In this document: positions 8,241 through 17,454 of the stretch, in pieces | Position numbering within the stretch: the first letter of the stretch is position 1 | How the letters are laid out: each line of letters starts with the position of its first letter | DNA from: JAWVFK01 sp033856175 | GTDB taxonomy: Bacteria > Actinomycetota > Thermoleophilia > Solirubrobacterales > 70-9 | NCBI GenBank assembly: GCA_033856175.1 | Contig: JAWVFK010000024.1 | Location: 1-64,000, forward strand | Length of the DNA stretch: 64,000 bases | Direction of reading: 5' to 3' | Made by a program: the position numbers and the translations under genes | Notes under the pieces: model-generated | Seen by the model: only the letters and a program-made list of their open reading frames with translations | Databases searched by the model: none | What the model was told of the DNA's origin: nothing

Positions 8241-8996
8241 GTGGACGGAGCTAGGACGAAATCAGCGGCACCTGGCCGGGCGAGGACGGGCTCGCCGGCG
8301 GTCAGCTTCCACGAGCGCATCGAGCCGACGGCCGAGCACTTCGAAGACCTCGACACCGCCCGTCTGGTCATCCGCATCCAGGCGGGTGAGCGCGAGCCCT
8401 TCACGGCGCTCTACCAGCGCTACTTCGACCGCGTCTACGGCTACCTGCGCGTCGCGCTGAAGGATTCGCACGAGGCCGAGGACCTGGCCCAGCAGGTCTT
8501 CACCCGCGTCTTCGAGAAGATCGGCGCCTACGAGCGCCGCGCCCAGCCCTTCCGAGCCTGGCTCTTCGTCGTCGTCCGCAACCTGACGATCCGCCATCTG
8601 GAGCGTCAGGGCCGGATGGAGCCGACCGATCCGGTCGAGCTGATGCGCGACGATCGCGTCAACGGCGAAAGCCTCGCCGCGGCACTGCCCGGCTGGCTCT
8701 CGGATCAGGACCTAACGATCCTCGTCGAGCGCCTGCCGCTGCCCCAGCGCCAGGTCCTGATGCTCCGCTACATGCTCGATCTTTCGAGCGCCGAGATCGC
8801 GACGGTCCTCGACCGCAAGCCCAGCGACGTGAGGATGCTTCAGCACAGAGCCTTGAAGTACCTCGAGACGCGCCTGGGCGCGATCCAGAACCGCGGCGCC
8901 CGCGGTGCCACGGCGGCCGGCCGTCGTGACCGCACCCTGCGCCGCCGCGTCAGGCTGGCGCCAGTGATGCGCAGCCGCCGCTACGCCCTGCGCTGA
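8241..8996 (+). CDS. ECF-like sigma-70 family factor, paralogue of the one at 55268
   Basis: A 251-residue RNA polymerase sigma factor. Region sigma2 covers roughly residues 50-115 (FTALYQRYFDRVYGYLRVAL, EAEDLAQQVFTRVFEKI, FRAWLFVVVRNLTIRHLER). Sigma4 covers about 150-215 (LVERLPLPQRQVLMLRYMLD, then LSSAEIATVLDRKPSDVRML). It adds a basic tail of about 35 residues ending VMRSRRYALR. No anti-sigma gene is adjacent. The next gene, 164 bp downstream on the same strand, is the giant exoprotein. An equivalent sigma gene accompanies the second exoprotein. I infer that this factor drives the exoprotein or cell-surface genes; its promoter target is not known. Confidence 0.92.
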   Translation: MDGARTKSAAPGRARTGSPAVSFHERIEPTAEHFEDLDTARLVIRIQAGEREPFTALYQRYFDRVYGYLRVALKDSHEAEDLAQQVFTRVFEKIGAYERRAQPFRAWLFVVVRNLTIRHLERQGRMEPTDPVELMRDDRVNGESLAAALPGWLSDQDLTILVERLPLPQRQVLMLRYMLDLSSAEIATVLDRKPSDVRMLQHRALKYLETRLGAIQNRGARGATAAGRRDRTLRRRVRLAPVMRSRRYALR

Positions 8997-9092
8997 TCAC
9001 GCCCTGAGCAAATAGGTGTGGCGAAACCCGCCCGCCGCTGATTGTTAGGGCAGTGGGGCGCTCAAACCGACATTCCTGCGGCCAGGCGCATT

Positions 9093-9159
9093 GTCATCCT
9101 GAGCGCACCTCGGTCACCCCGAGCGCATCCCCGGTCATCCCGAGCGGAGTCGAGGGATC
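9093..9159 (+). repeat. Three tandem imperfect GTCAyCCyGAGCG repeats abutting the exoprotein start
   Basis: Copies of a 13-bp unit begin at 9093, 9113 and 9134, spaced 20 and 21 bp, i.e. about two helical turns. The last copy runs into CGAGGGATCT and directly into the TTG start at 9160. The GAGGG of that copy is the only candidate ribosome site. The rest of the 8997-9092 gap shows no convincing promoter. The periodic spacing suits repeated binding of a regulator; alternatively this is a dispersed repeat element that landed here. Confidence 0.6.
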
Positions 9160-12100
9160 TTGAGCCGCCGCCTTGCCATCGCAGTGCTTGCCGCTCTGGC
9201 CGCCACTTCGCTGGCCGCCGTCGCCCGCGCCGAAGACCCGGCTCTGCCTGTAGTTCCCGATCCCTATGCCACCTGTGAGCAGGGAGGGGTCGCCGCCAAC
9301 ACCTGTCCCAACACCGACCAGACCCCTGGCACCCCCAGCGAGACCGAGCTGTTCCAGCAGGTAGCCGGCGCCGCATGGAAGGACTCCGCGAACGACCCCG
9401 CGACCAAGGTCCGTTTCGGCTCCGTCACCTCCTTTAACGACAACCTCTACTCGGTCGCCTTCTCGACCCAGCAGGGCGTCGGGGGCTTTGCCGGCGGAGC
9501 CACCTGCGAGAACTCAGAGCCCAACGAGGACGGCAGCACGACCAAGGAGTCGGGCTGCAAGCCAGTCCTCTACCAGTACAAGACCTTCGACGCGGCCCAC
9601 GGCCCCGAGTGGCGCAAGGTCGATCTACCCGGAGGCAACGACCCGGGATACGTAGGCGCGATCGCCTGGATCTCCAACACCGGCCAGGCGCTCGCCGTCG
9701 GCGGCACCGGCCGCTACCCGCGCCGCGAGCCCGCCTACAAGGACGAGTGTCAGCAGTGGGACGTGCTCAACGACGCCCCCGGCACGAGCACCGGCCTGCG
9801 AAAGCGCCTCGTCGGCGCCTATGGCTCCAAGTGCGACCCCGCCGGCTCTGCCCGTGCCTGGCTCTTCAACTCAGACGGCGACGGCAAGTGGAAGGAGATC
9901 ACCAAGGACCTGCCGACCCAGGAGACGCCGCAGGCGGTCGATGCGAATGGGATTTCAATCCCCGGCACGAGCGCGCCTCCATATTCAACCGCCGATCCCA
10001 ACGACCCCAACCTCTTGCCGGCGGGTGTTGAAAAAAACGGCCTTTCCGGTCTTCCCAATCCGGTTGCCTATGCGGCCCGCCTCAAAGCCTGCTCAGTGGA
10101 TGGCGCGTCGGTAGGCCCCGACGGAGTGCCGTGTCCACGCTCTTCCCCGGGCCCTGGCGCCGGCCAAAAGTTGACGGACCCCGTCAGCGCTCCGCCCCCC
10201 GTCTCGGAGCCGGCCAAGGCCTATCCCCGCCGCGGCATGGGTGGCCTCAGCGCTCTCGACTGCGACAGGGCGCTCGCCTCCGACCTCTGCTTCGCCGGTG
10301 CGCTCGGCCAGATCTGGAAGTGGCAGAACGGCAAGTTTGTCGGCAACGACGGCAAAGGCGGCCAGATCGACTCTCAGGGCCCCCCGCCGGCCACTTCCAG
10401 TGACGCGGAGATTCGTTTTGCGTCCCGCTTCCGTTCCCGCGTGCGTCAGATCCGCTTCGTTCCCGGTGCAAATACAGATGGCTCATCGTGGGCTCTGGCC
10501 GTCACCGCCGGCTGCTGCGCGGACAGCTCGGCGAAGAACGTTCCACGACTGCTTACAACCACGAACCGCAGCGCCTGGTACGCCTGGTCGCTCAGGTTTG
10601 GCCCCACCGCGTCGGGCTTGCCAAGTACCGGGCCGGCTGGCAACGATGCCCTCCAAAGCGTCGACAGCACAGACCCGCGCCAGTCACACCCCGACAGCTT
10701 CTACTCATTGATGGCGGGGCTTGCTGAAAAGGGCGGTGCCAATGCCGCCTCAAATCAGAGTCCAGTCAAAGCTTCGGCCATCGCCAGCCCCGGCGGGCCG
10801 GTGCAGGCCGGCGAGCCGCCCTCGCAGCTCACCACCAGGTACTGCCTCGACCAGGACGGTGGCAACCCGAGCCCAGTTCCCCTAGGCGCCCACATAGACG
10901 CTGGCGTTCAGCCTCTTATTTACGACGCCGGCGATCTGACCCGAGTCAGCCTCAACACCGCAAGACTCGTGGCCGGCGACGGCGATCTATCGATAGATAC
11001 CTTCGTGGTCGCCAACACCGGCAATATCGATGTCGAGAACCTGCTCGGGCAGCGCCGCGGCAGCCCGGCCAGCTACTCAAATGGCAATGACCTCAATTGT
11101 GGAGCCCATGAGGGCTCAACTGAAAGCTCTGACGGAGTACCTGACTGGGTCGTCGGCAAGCTGCGCTCCACCGAGGCTGAAAAGCCGGGCCTGGGTGCCC
11201 GTGGTCTGCTCTGGGCCAACCCGCAGCGCCCCGGCTTCAGGCCCGACACGATCTCGCTGCCGTTGTATTACGACCCGAAGGGAATCGGCGGCACATTCGG
11301 GGTCCCAACCTCGGAGATCACTAGCCTCAACTACAGGCCCACCACCCAGGAAAAGCTCCAGGCCTGGGCGAAGGCCCCCTACTTCCTGCTCCCCTCCTAT
11401 GGCCTGAACGCGATCGACATTATCGGCGACTCTGCCTCGGGCTGGGCGGTCGGCGACCACGGCGCGATCCTCAAGCTCAACGGCGACACGGTCTCCAAGC
11501 AGACGCCCGAGCCCGACCCGCCCAAGCTCGGCGCGCACCGCACGGCCAAGCTCCCCGACGCTTCGCCCTATCAGGCGAAGACACCGGCGTCGAACAGCGA
11601 GGCGGGTCTTGTGCCCTCACTAGCCTCCCAGCCGAGCGAGAAACTCGACGATCCGCGGATGGTCTCGGCCGGCGTTCCCGACGCGAGCGGCGCAAGCGCA
11701 GGGAGTGCGGTCGGCACCAGCGCCCGCTCGATCGCGATCAGCCGCGACGGGCGCGAGGGCTGGGCGGTCGGCCCCTTGGGCAGCGGCACCGGCAACGGCG
11801 TGACCACGCTGTACCACTACGACGGCTCGACCTGGAGCCTCTGCGACATAGCCGGAATCCCGGGTCAGCTGCCGGTGGACCCCGCCTGCGCGTCGGTTGC
11901 GGCGATTCGCTCCTTCCCCGATGCCAAAGGGAAGCTGTCATCGGTCCGCCTGCAGGCGATCGCCCGCGTGCCGCTTGAAAAGGACTCCGACCCCTCCAAC
12001 GACGACGAGTTCGGGGCCGTCGCCATTGGCTCGGCCTACATCGAGCGCCCCGGCCAGGATCCGACGCCGGTGATCCTCCGCTTCCGCGACGGGCGCTGGA

Positions 12101-15100
12101 GCTTCGAGGACCCGGGGGCCAGGCAGCAGGTGACCAACTCCACGCTTGCCGACGTCGTTTTCACCGCTCCGGACGACGGCTGGATGCTCGCGACGATTGG
12201 CGACTTCGGTGGCAACCAGTCCATGTCCAAAATCTTCCACTACAGCGATGGCAAGGACGATGGCAAGGACGACGGCGCACGCTGGGTGCAGTGCACCGAT
12301 GAATCGGACGCTTGCTTCGACAAGGCGGAGGGCCACCTGAGCCTGGCCAGCGACGGTTCAAGCGCGACGTTGCCGACGATCAAGGCTGCCGGCGGCGGGC
12401 TGGGGCTGCTGAGCGCCGGCGATCGTGTCTATCTCTACGGCAACCGAACGCCCGCCGTTGGTGGCACCGCCTCCAGCGGCCAGGTCTGTCCGGTGATCCT
12501 CTACCACGACCGTGGCGGGGATCGCTGGCACGGCAGCTTCGACGGCGCTGATGGCAGCCTCGACCCCGGTTACGACGCGAGCAAGTACGACCCCGCCACC
12601 AAGCCGCGGACCTCCGCCCCCAACCGCGACTGTGGTGATCAGGCGATGCGGATCAACTCGCTCGCCGTCGGCAGGCGTGCCCTTGGCGATGCCTATGAGG
12701 GCTGGGCCCTCGGTGATCGTACGAGCGCCGACGTAGGTGTCGCGGGTGGCGGCGGCACCGGTTCGACGAACGGACCTTTGGACCTGCGGCTTAAGGCAAA
12801 CGAGGGTTGGCGCCCGTTCGACACCGACGCGATCGGCGGCAGAACGCAGACGCGCACGCAGCTGATGATCCCCAACTCCGACCGCGGCCTCGACGCCTAT
12901 GTCCAGTCAACGTCTCTTTACAAGTTCAACCCCACCGCCGAGCGCTGGGAGATCGTCGACTCCGCGGTCAGTCTTTCCGAACGCGGCGGTGGCGCCGATA
13001 CGATGACGCCCGACGGCGAGGGCGGCTTCTGGGCGGCTCGCACGATCAATGCTCATCAGCACTTCCTCCACTACACAGACCACCCGCCAAAGCCGGTGTT
13101 CAGCGAGGTTCCGAGCCCCGCCGGTCACGAGGGCTGGATCGTCGGCGCGGCACCGGGCGCAAACGGCCAACTCTGGCTCGCCACCAACTCAGACACCATC
13201 TATCGCTACGATCGCGCCAGTGGCTGGGACAAGCTGAGGGTCTCCGGCTGGGATCCGGGCCGCGTCGTCACCCGGCCCTCGGAGGGGAGCGCGATCGCGG
13301 TCAACGAGTCGGGCGTTGGCGTCGTCGTCGGCGAGAGGGGCAGGATCGCCGACATCGCCGGCGACACGGTGAAGCTCGACGATGCGGCAGGCACGCTCTG
13401 TGACCTCGCTGACGTCAAGCCCCCCTGCGGCACCAGCCGTGATCTGCTCGCCGCCTCCGTCGCCGACGACGGCTCGGCGATCGTCGCCGGCAGGAACATG
13501 GCGCTTCTCTGGCGCGATGGCGCGAGCGGCGCCTTCCAGGCGATCGCCAAGCCTGACGCCGCCTCGCAGACGACGATCACCGCCGTCTCGATGCCGAGGT
13601 CTCATCGCGCCTACCTGACGACCGACTCCGGCTTCCTCTTCCGCGGCGACATGGGAGCGCCTGGGCGGTGGACATGGACGCTCGAGAACACGAATGAGAA
13701 GGGCGACACGCTGACGTTAGATGCCACCGGCCAGCAGAGCGCCCTGCGGGCGATCGCCCTAGATGCCTCTGGCCACGGCTTCGCGGTCGGCGACAAGGGC
13801 GTGGTCCTGCGGCGCTCGGGAGATAGTGCTCACCCCTGGCAGCGGCTGAAGACCCAGTTCCTCGACAACTTCACCGCGGTCGCGCTGCCGACGGGTGGCG
13901 GCAATGGAGCGCTGCTCGGCGCCGAGCGCGGCGCGATCTACACCTACACGAACGGGCGCTTTGAGACAGCGAGGGTGCCCGATATCTCGGCCAACATCGA
14001 TCTGCGTAACGTTGGCCTCGCCTTCAACGACAAAGAGCCGGTGGTCGGCCTGGCACTGCTCCCGGGCCCGAGCGCCGGCCAGACCGAGGCCTGGGCGACG
14101 CTTCAGGGGACCCCCTCCGGCAACAGCGCCGTCCTTCACTACACCAACGCCTCGGGCGAGCCGCTGCTCAGCCCCGAGCGCCGTGCCGCACCGCTACCGG
14201 ACGTGGCGGCGCCGCGCCAGGACGAGCTCTCCTTTGCGACCTTCGGCGGCACCCGCTGCATGAACAGGCATGGCTACCAGAACGTAAACGGCTGCCTCGA
14301 GATGGCGCTGACCAACGAGGACTACGAGACCTACACAAAGCGCATCGTCGCCGAGATCGCGACGCGCTCGAGCCGGGCCGGCGGCCCCGCCTTCTCGGTC
14401 TTCAGCGGCGACATGACCGACACGGTCGGCTCGCCTGCGACCGGTCGCAACGTCCATTCTCCGGCGCCGAATGTCGCGGGCAGCAACGCCGGCAACGAGA
14501 CCCCGGGCGAGATCAGGCTGCGCCGCTTCGCGGAGCTGGTCGCCAACAAGCTCGATCGCCAGGGAGTGCCGTTCTTCGCCACCCCCGGTGGCGGTGACGT
14601 CTCGGCGCCTACGTTCTGTGCAACCGGGGGGTACTGCGCCAGCGCCAATGCCGCCGCCATCCCCGGCACGCCGTCGGCCGGCGACAACTTGGTTTGGCGC
14701 CAGGCGATGGCCGGTCAGCTGGCGCCCTGGGGCGGCACTTCGTCCGCCGACGCAAACGGCCTCAGCTTCGAGCGGGTCGGCGACGGCGCCAACACCGTTC
14801 GCCCCGACGAGAAGAAGCTGCCGGGCGCGCTGGGCGCGGCGGGCGTCTCCGGCAGCGCCGGCGATGCGAGCGCCGTGGCGCCTCCCTGCGCCGCGCCAGA
14901 CACAAGTGGCACCGCGGCAGGCGCCCAACCACCCGCCTGCGCGCCGGTCGGGGAAACGCGGGTCAAGACCGGCGGCGCCTCGACCCACTACGCCTTCGAC
15001 GTCAGCCGCGACGGCCAGAAGATCGCCCGCCTCGTCTTCGTCGACACATCGTTGAAGTCCCTCTCGGGCTCCGATCCGATCCAGAACCCGGTCGAGCCCG

Positions 15101-16695
15101 CCGGCCAGGCCGTCTGGCTCGACCAGATGCTCTGCCTTGCCGGCAAGAGCGGCACCGGCAACGAGCCCTGCACGCGCGAGCCCACCGAGCAGGCGATCGT
15201 CGTCACCAACACACCCACCTACTCCTACGGTCAAAGCCAAAGCCAGATCCAGGGCGCCGATGCAGCGGTCTTCGAAAAGACGCTCTTCGACAACCACGCG
15301 AACGTCGTTGTCTCGGGGCGGATCGGCTGGAATGGCCTTTATTACCTCACCTCACCCTTTGGCACGCACGACCCTCAACCGGGCGGCTCCTACCCGAACG
15401 GCCCGCCCCCCTCACTTCCCGGCCAGGGATCGCCGATCCCCTTCGTCGTCGCCTCAGGCGGCGGCAAGTTCGCCGAGGACGCAAGCGACACCTCAGCCCC
15501 CGCCGGCTTCTGGCACGGCTACACGATCGTTCGCCTCGATCCCTCGGGCGACCCGGACAAGACGATAGTCGAGCAGCGCCCAGTGCTCGACTGGCTCTCG
15601 ATCTCTGCCAGTCGCCACGTGATGCGGCCCGGCCAGAGGCAGAAGCTGAATGGGGTCGGTCGCGAGCCGGTTGGGCTGGTCTACGGCAGCACCAAGCTCT
15701 TCGAGGTCCGCGACGACGAGATCTCAAACGCCGCGATCACCCACCGCTACGACCTGTTGAGGGCCGATCCCGACAAGCCCTGGCTGGCGCTCAAAGCCGA
15801 TCACGGCGCCGATCAAAGCGACCCGACAAACCCCTGCGACCCCTACGTCTGCCTGAACCAGGGAACAGAGGCCGATCCGATCGCGACGATCGACCCCCAG
15901 AGCGGCCAGATCCAAGCAGGCTCGGGCTCGCATGAGCGCACCTTCGCGATCGGGATGCTCTCGGTCGCCGAGAAGGCCGCCACCTACCCGTTGGTCTTCG
16001 AGCCCAAGCCGAGCTTCACACCTGAGCCACCACCGCCGATCAATCCTCCTCCGCCTGCTCCACCGCCACCCCCTGCGACCACTCCTCCCACCGGTGGACC
16101 TCCGCCCAACATCCCGACGCCTCCCGTTCCCCCGGCGCCACCCCTGGGCGCCAACCTGACCCCGACCGCTCCGCCTGCGGTGCCGCTGCCACCTTCTAAC
16201 TCGACCCCAACGCTCAACCTCTTCACCTCGCCAACGTCAATCAGCGTCGCTCCATCGCTCTCGCTCTTCCCGCCGGCGCCGCCGGTGATCAATGTTGCGC
16301 CGCCTACTCCTGCGCGACCGAGGCAGGAGGCCAAGAAGGCGGCGGTTCAGAGCTCGGGGTCGGAGGCGGATAGCCCCACAGCCGAGGGCACCGGCCACGT
16401 CGCCGACGAGACCAAGGGCTCGGCCGGCGATCTCGGCATGAGCCGCCACGAGAGCCCGCGCAGCTCGCCCAACGAGGCCACGCGCCGCGACCGCATAGCG
16501 CCGGGCCAATCGATCACGCCGCTCGCCCACCACGCCCAGCCCTCGGCCTGGGCCCGCGACCTCCAATGGGGCGGAGGCCTGACGCTGATGGCGCTCGTCT
16601 TCGCCTTCGGCTGGATTACCGTCCGCCCGACGCCAAAACGCCGCGAGCCCGAAGTCCCATCGCCAGCCTGGGCGCGGTACCGCTCGCGCGACTGA
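9160..16695 (+). CDS. Giant secreted, C-terminally membrane-anchored propeller-like protein (copy 1)
   Basis: A 2511-residue exported protein of unrecognised family. Residues 1-25 are a Sec signal peptide (SRRLAIAVLAALAA, cut near ARA). Residues ~80-1660 hold many 40-70-residue propeller-like repeats built on GWAVG-type motifs (GWAVGDHGAILKL, GWAVGPLGSGTG, EGWALGDR, GFAVGDKGVVLRR), resembling Ycf48/BNR beta-propellers. Residues ~1687-2080 resemble a metallophosphoesterase fold (FSVFSGDMTD, VWLDQMLCLAG, AIVVTNTPTYSY, VVVSGRIGWN) without the usual ligand motifs. A beta-rich domain follows to ~2285, then a Pro-rich stalk (~2287-2394). A transmembrane helix at ~2470-2490 and a short basic tail finish it. 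No LPXTG sorting signal is present. The TTG start fits the signal peptide. A close homologue of the same plan lies at 56994-63845. A surface sensor or adhesin role is inference. Confidence 0.85.
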   Translation: MSRRLAIAVLAALAATSLAAVARAEDPALPVVPDPYATCEQGGVAANTCPNTDQTPGTPSETELFQQVAGAAWKDSANDPATKVRFGSVTSFNDNLYSVAFSTQQGVGGFAGGATCENSEPNEDGSTTKESGCKPVLYQYKTFDAAHGPEWRKVDLPGGNDPGYVGAIAWISNTGQALAVGGTGRYPRREPAYKDECQQWDVLNDAPGTSTGLRKRLVGAYGSKCDPAGSARAWLFNSDGDGKWKEITKDLPTQETPQAVDANGISIPGTSAPPYSTADPNDPNLLPAGVEKNGLSGLPNPVAYAARLKACSVDGASVGPDGVPCPRSSPGPGAGQKLTDPVSAPPPVSEPAKAYPRRGMGGLSALDCDRALASDLCFAGALGQIWKWQNGKFVGNDGKGGQIDSQGPPPATSSDAEIRFASRFRSRVRQIRFVPGANTDGSSWALAVTAGCCADSSAKNVPRLLTTTNRSAWYAWSLRFGPTASGLPSTGPAGNDALQSVDSTDPRQSHPDSFYSLMAGLAEKGGANAASNQSPVKASAIASPGGPVQAGEPPSQLTTRYCLDQDGGNPSPVPLGAHIDAGVQPLIYDAGDLTRVSLNTARLVAGDGDLSIDTFVVANTGNIDVENLLGQRRGSPASYSNGNDLNCGAHEGSTESSDGVPDWVVGKLRSTEAEKPGLGARGLLWANPQRPGFRPDTISLPLYYDPKGIGGTFGVPTSEITSLNYRPTTQEKLQAWAKAPYFLLPSYGLNAIDIIGDSASGWAVGDHGAILKLNGDTVSKQTPEPDPPKLGAHRTAKLPDASPYQAKTPASNSEAGLVPSLASQPSEKLDDPRMVSAGVPDASGASAGSAVGTSARSIAISRDGREGWAVGPLGSGTGNGVTTLYHYDGSTWSLCDIAGIPGQLPVDPACASVAAIRSFPDAKGKLSSVRLQAIARVPLEKDSDPSNDDEFGAVAIGSAYIERPGQDPTPVILRFRDGRWSFEDPGARQQVTNSTLADVVFTAPDDGWMLATIGDFGGNQSMSKIFHYSDGKDDGKDDGARWVQCTDESDACFDKAEGHLSLASDGSSATLPTIKAAGGGLGLLSAGDRVYLYGNRTPAVGGTASSGQVCPVILYHDRGGDRWHGSFDGADGSLDPGYDASKYDPATKPRTSAPNRDCGDQAMRINSLAVGRRALGDAYEGWALGDRTSADVGVAGGGGTGSTNGPLDLRLKANEGWRPFDTDAIGGRTQTRTQLMIPNSDRGLDAYVQSTSLYKFNPTAERWEIVDSAVSLSERGGGADTMTPDGEGGFWAARTINAHQHFLHYTDHPPKPVFSEVPSPAGHEGWIVGAAPGANGQLWLATNSDTIYRYDRASGWDKLRVSGWDPGRVVTRPSEGSAIAVNESGVGVVVGERGRIADIAGDTVKLDDAAGTLCDLADVKPPCGTSRDLLAASVADDGSAIVAGRNMALLWRDGASGAFQAIAKPDAASQTTITAVSMPRSHRAYLTTDSGFLFRGDMGAPGRWTWTLENTNEKGDTLTLDATGQQSALRAIALDASGHGFAVGDKGVVLRRSGDSAHPWQRLKTQFLDNFTAVALPTGGGNGALLGAERGAIYTYTNGRFETARVPDISANIDLRNVGLAFNDKEPVVGLALLPGPSAGQTEAWATLQGTPSGNSAVLHYTNASGEPLLSPERRAAPLPDVAAPRQDELSFATFGGTRCMNRHGYQNVNGCLEMALTNEDYETYTKRIVAEIATRSSRAGGPAFSVFSGDMTDTVGSPATGRNVHSPAPNVAGSNAGNETPGEIRLRRFAELVANKLDRQGVPFFATPGGGDVSAPTFCATGGYCASANAAAIPGTPSAGDNLVWRQAMAGQLAPWGGTSSADANGLSFERVGDGANTVRPDEKKLPGALGAAGVSGSAGDASAVAPPCAAPDTSGTAAGAQPPACAPVGETRVKTGGASTHYAFDVSRDGQKIARLVFVDTSLKSLSGSDPIQNPVEPAGQAVWLDQMLCLAGKSGTGNEPCTREPTEQAIVVTNTPTYSYGQSQSQIQGADAAVFEKTLFDNHANVVVSGRIGWNGLYYLTSPFGTHDPQPGGSYPNGPPPSLPGQGSPIPFVVASGGGKFAEDASDTSAPAGFWHGYTIVRLDPSGDPDKTIVEQRPVLDWLSISASRHVMRPGQRQKLNGVGREPVGLVYGSTKLFEVRDDEISNAAITHRYDLLRADPDKPWLALKADHGADQSDPTNPCDPYVCLNQGTEADPIATIDPQSGQIQAGSGSHERTFAIGMLSVAEKAATYPLVFEPKPSFTPEPPPPINPPPPAPPPPPATTPPTGGPPPNIPTPPVPPAPPLGANLTPTAPPAVPLPPSNSTPTLNLFTSPTSISVAPSLSLFPPAPPVINVAPPTPARPRQEAKKAAVQSSGSEADSPTAEGTGHVADETKGSAGDLGMSRHESPRSSPNEATRRDRIAPGQSITPLAHHAQPSAWARDLQWGGGLTLMALVFAFGWITVRPTPKRREPEVPSPAWARYRSRD
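16111..16365 (+). repeat. Pro-rich stalk segment identical in protein to 63285-63539 (copy 1)
   Basis: These 85 codons, from IPTPPVPPAPPLG to AVQSSGSE, encode exactly the same residues as 63285-63539 in the second exoprotein. About 30 of the 85 codons differ, all synonymously. Sequence on either side diverges quickly. Identity at protein level with many silent changes points to purifying selection rather than recent gene conversion. Confidence 0.9.
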
Positions 16696-16770
16696 GGGGG
16701 AGAGATTTTCGGCCTGTCCGCTTAACCGGATAGATGACGTCCTTAATCGGCCGCCGGGCATTGCTACAGT

Positions 16771-16793
16771 CAATGGGACTTCCAATGGGACTT
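16771..16793. repeat. Direct repeat before vapB, possible autoregulatory operator
   Basis: CAATGGGACTT occurs at 16771-16781 and again at 16783-16793, just before the AGGAGG ribosome site (16794-16799) of the antitoxin gene. Toxin-antitoxin complexes commonly bind such repeats at their own promoter. The preceding gap (16696-16770) shows no terminator for the exoprotein gene. Confidence 0.45.
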
Positions 16794-16808
16794 AGGAGGG
16801 ACCGGACG

Positions 16809-17054
16809 ATGGCTCGCACGCATGTCGTGATGGCAGACGATGTTCTCGATGCGGTGGATCGGGTTGCCGGCTCGCGGGGACGAAGCCGTTTTCTCGAAGA
16901 GGCTGCTCGCGAGAAGCTCGAGCGGATGGAGTTGGTGGACGCGATCGAGGCTACGTCAGGGATCGCCCGCGGGCCGGCGTACCACCATTGGCGCGATCGC
17001 GAGTCGGCTGCAGAGTGGGTGCGCAAGACCCGACGCACGGAGTCGCCGGGCTGA
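16809..17054 (+). CDS. VapB-like antitoxin (ribbon-helix-helix type)
   Basis: An 81-residue protein that probably binds DNA through its N-terminal half and blocks the adjacent PIN toxin with its C-terminal half. MADDVLDAVDRVAGSRGRSR followed by FLEEAAREKLERME resembles the CopG/RHH antitoxin pattern. The C-terminal part AAEWVRKTRRTESPG would be the toxin-binding tail. The ATG at 16809 is set by AGGAGG ten bases upstream; the frame is open further upstream but without a ribosome site. It overlaps the toxin gene. Confidence 0.8.
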   Translation: MARTHVVMADDVLDAVDRVAGSRGRSRFLEEAAREKLERMELVDAIEATSGIARGPAYHHWRDRESAAEWVRKTRRTESPG

Positions 17055-17446
17055 GCCTCTATCTGCTCGATACGAACGTCCTCATCGATCACCTTCGTGG
17101 CGATGAGGACATAAAGGGCCAGCTGCTCGAGCTTCTAGCGGCCGGCCACTCGCTCTGTACATGCTGCGTCAGCGTCGCTGAGATCCGCCGTGGTGTCGTG
17201 CCCAGGGAAGAGAAGCCGGCTACTGACCTGCTCAACCGACTGCACTTCCTGGACACCGGCCGTGACGCCGCCGCCAGGGCCGGGGCCTACCAGGCGCAGT
17301 TCGCCAAGCGTGGCCGGACGATCCACACCGCGGACGCCCTCATAGCCGGCACCGCGCGGTCACACGGGGCTGTCATCTTGACCAGCAACCTCGGCGACTT
17401 CCCGATGCGAGATGTGCGGGTTGTTGCACCGGCTGTTGACGGCTGA
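17015..17446 (+). CDS. VapC-like PIN-domain ribonuclease toxin
   Basis: A PIN-domain RNase with the acidic metal-binding residues in LYLLDTNVLIDHL, in CVSVAEIRRG, and in HTADALIAGTA / LTSNLGDFP. VapC toxins cut tRNA or rRNA when the antitoxin is lost. The start is ambiguous. Homology begins at LSLYLLDTN, which would begin with CTG at 17051 overlapping the vapB stop as CTGA, with GGAG 8 bases upstream. The nearest standard starts are GTG at 17015 (used here) and TTG at 16988. The pair sits directly downstream of the first exoprotein gene. Confidence 0.85.
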   Translation: MGAQDPTHGVAGLSLYLLDTNVLIDHLRGDEDIKGQLLELLAAGHSLCTCCVSVAEIRRGVVPREEKPATDLLNRLHFLDTGRDAAARAGAYQAQFAKRGRTIHTADALIAGTARSHGAVILTSNLGDFPMRDVRVVAPAVDG

Positions 17447-17454
17447 GGCGCCGG

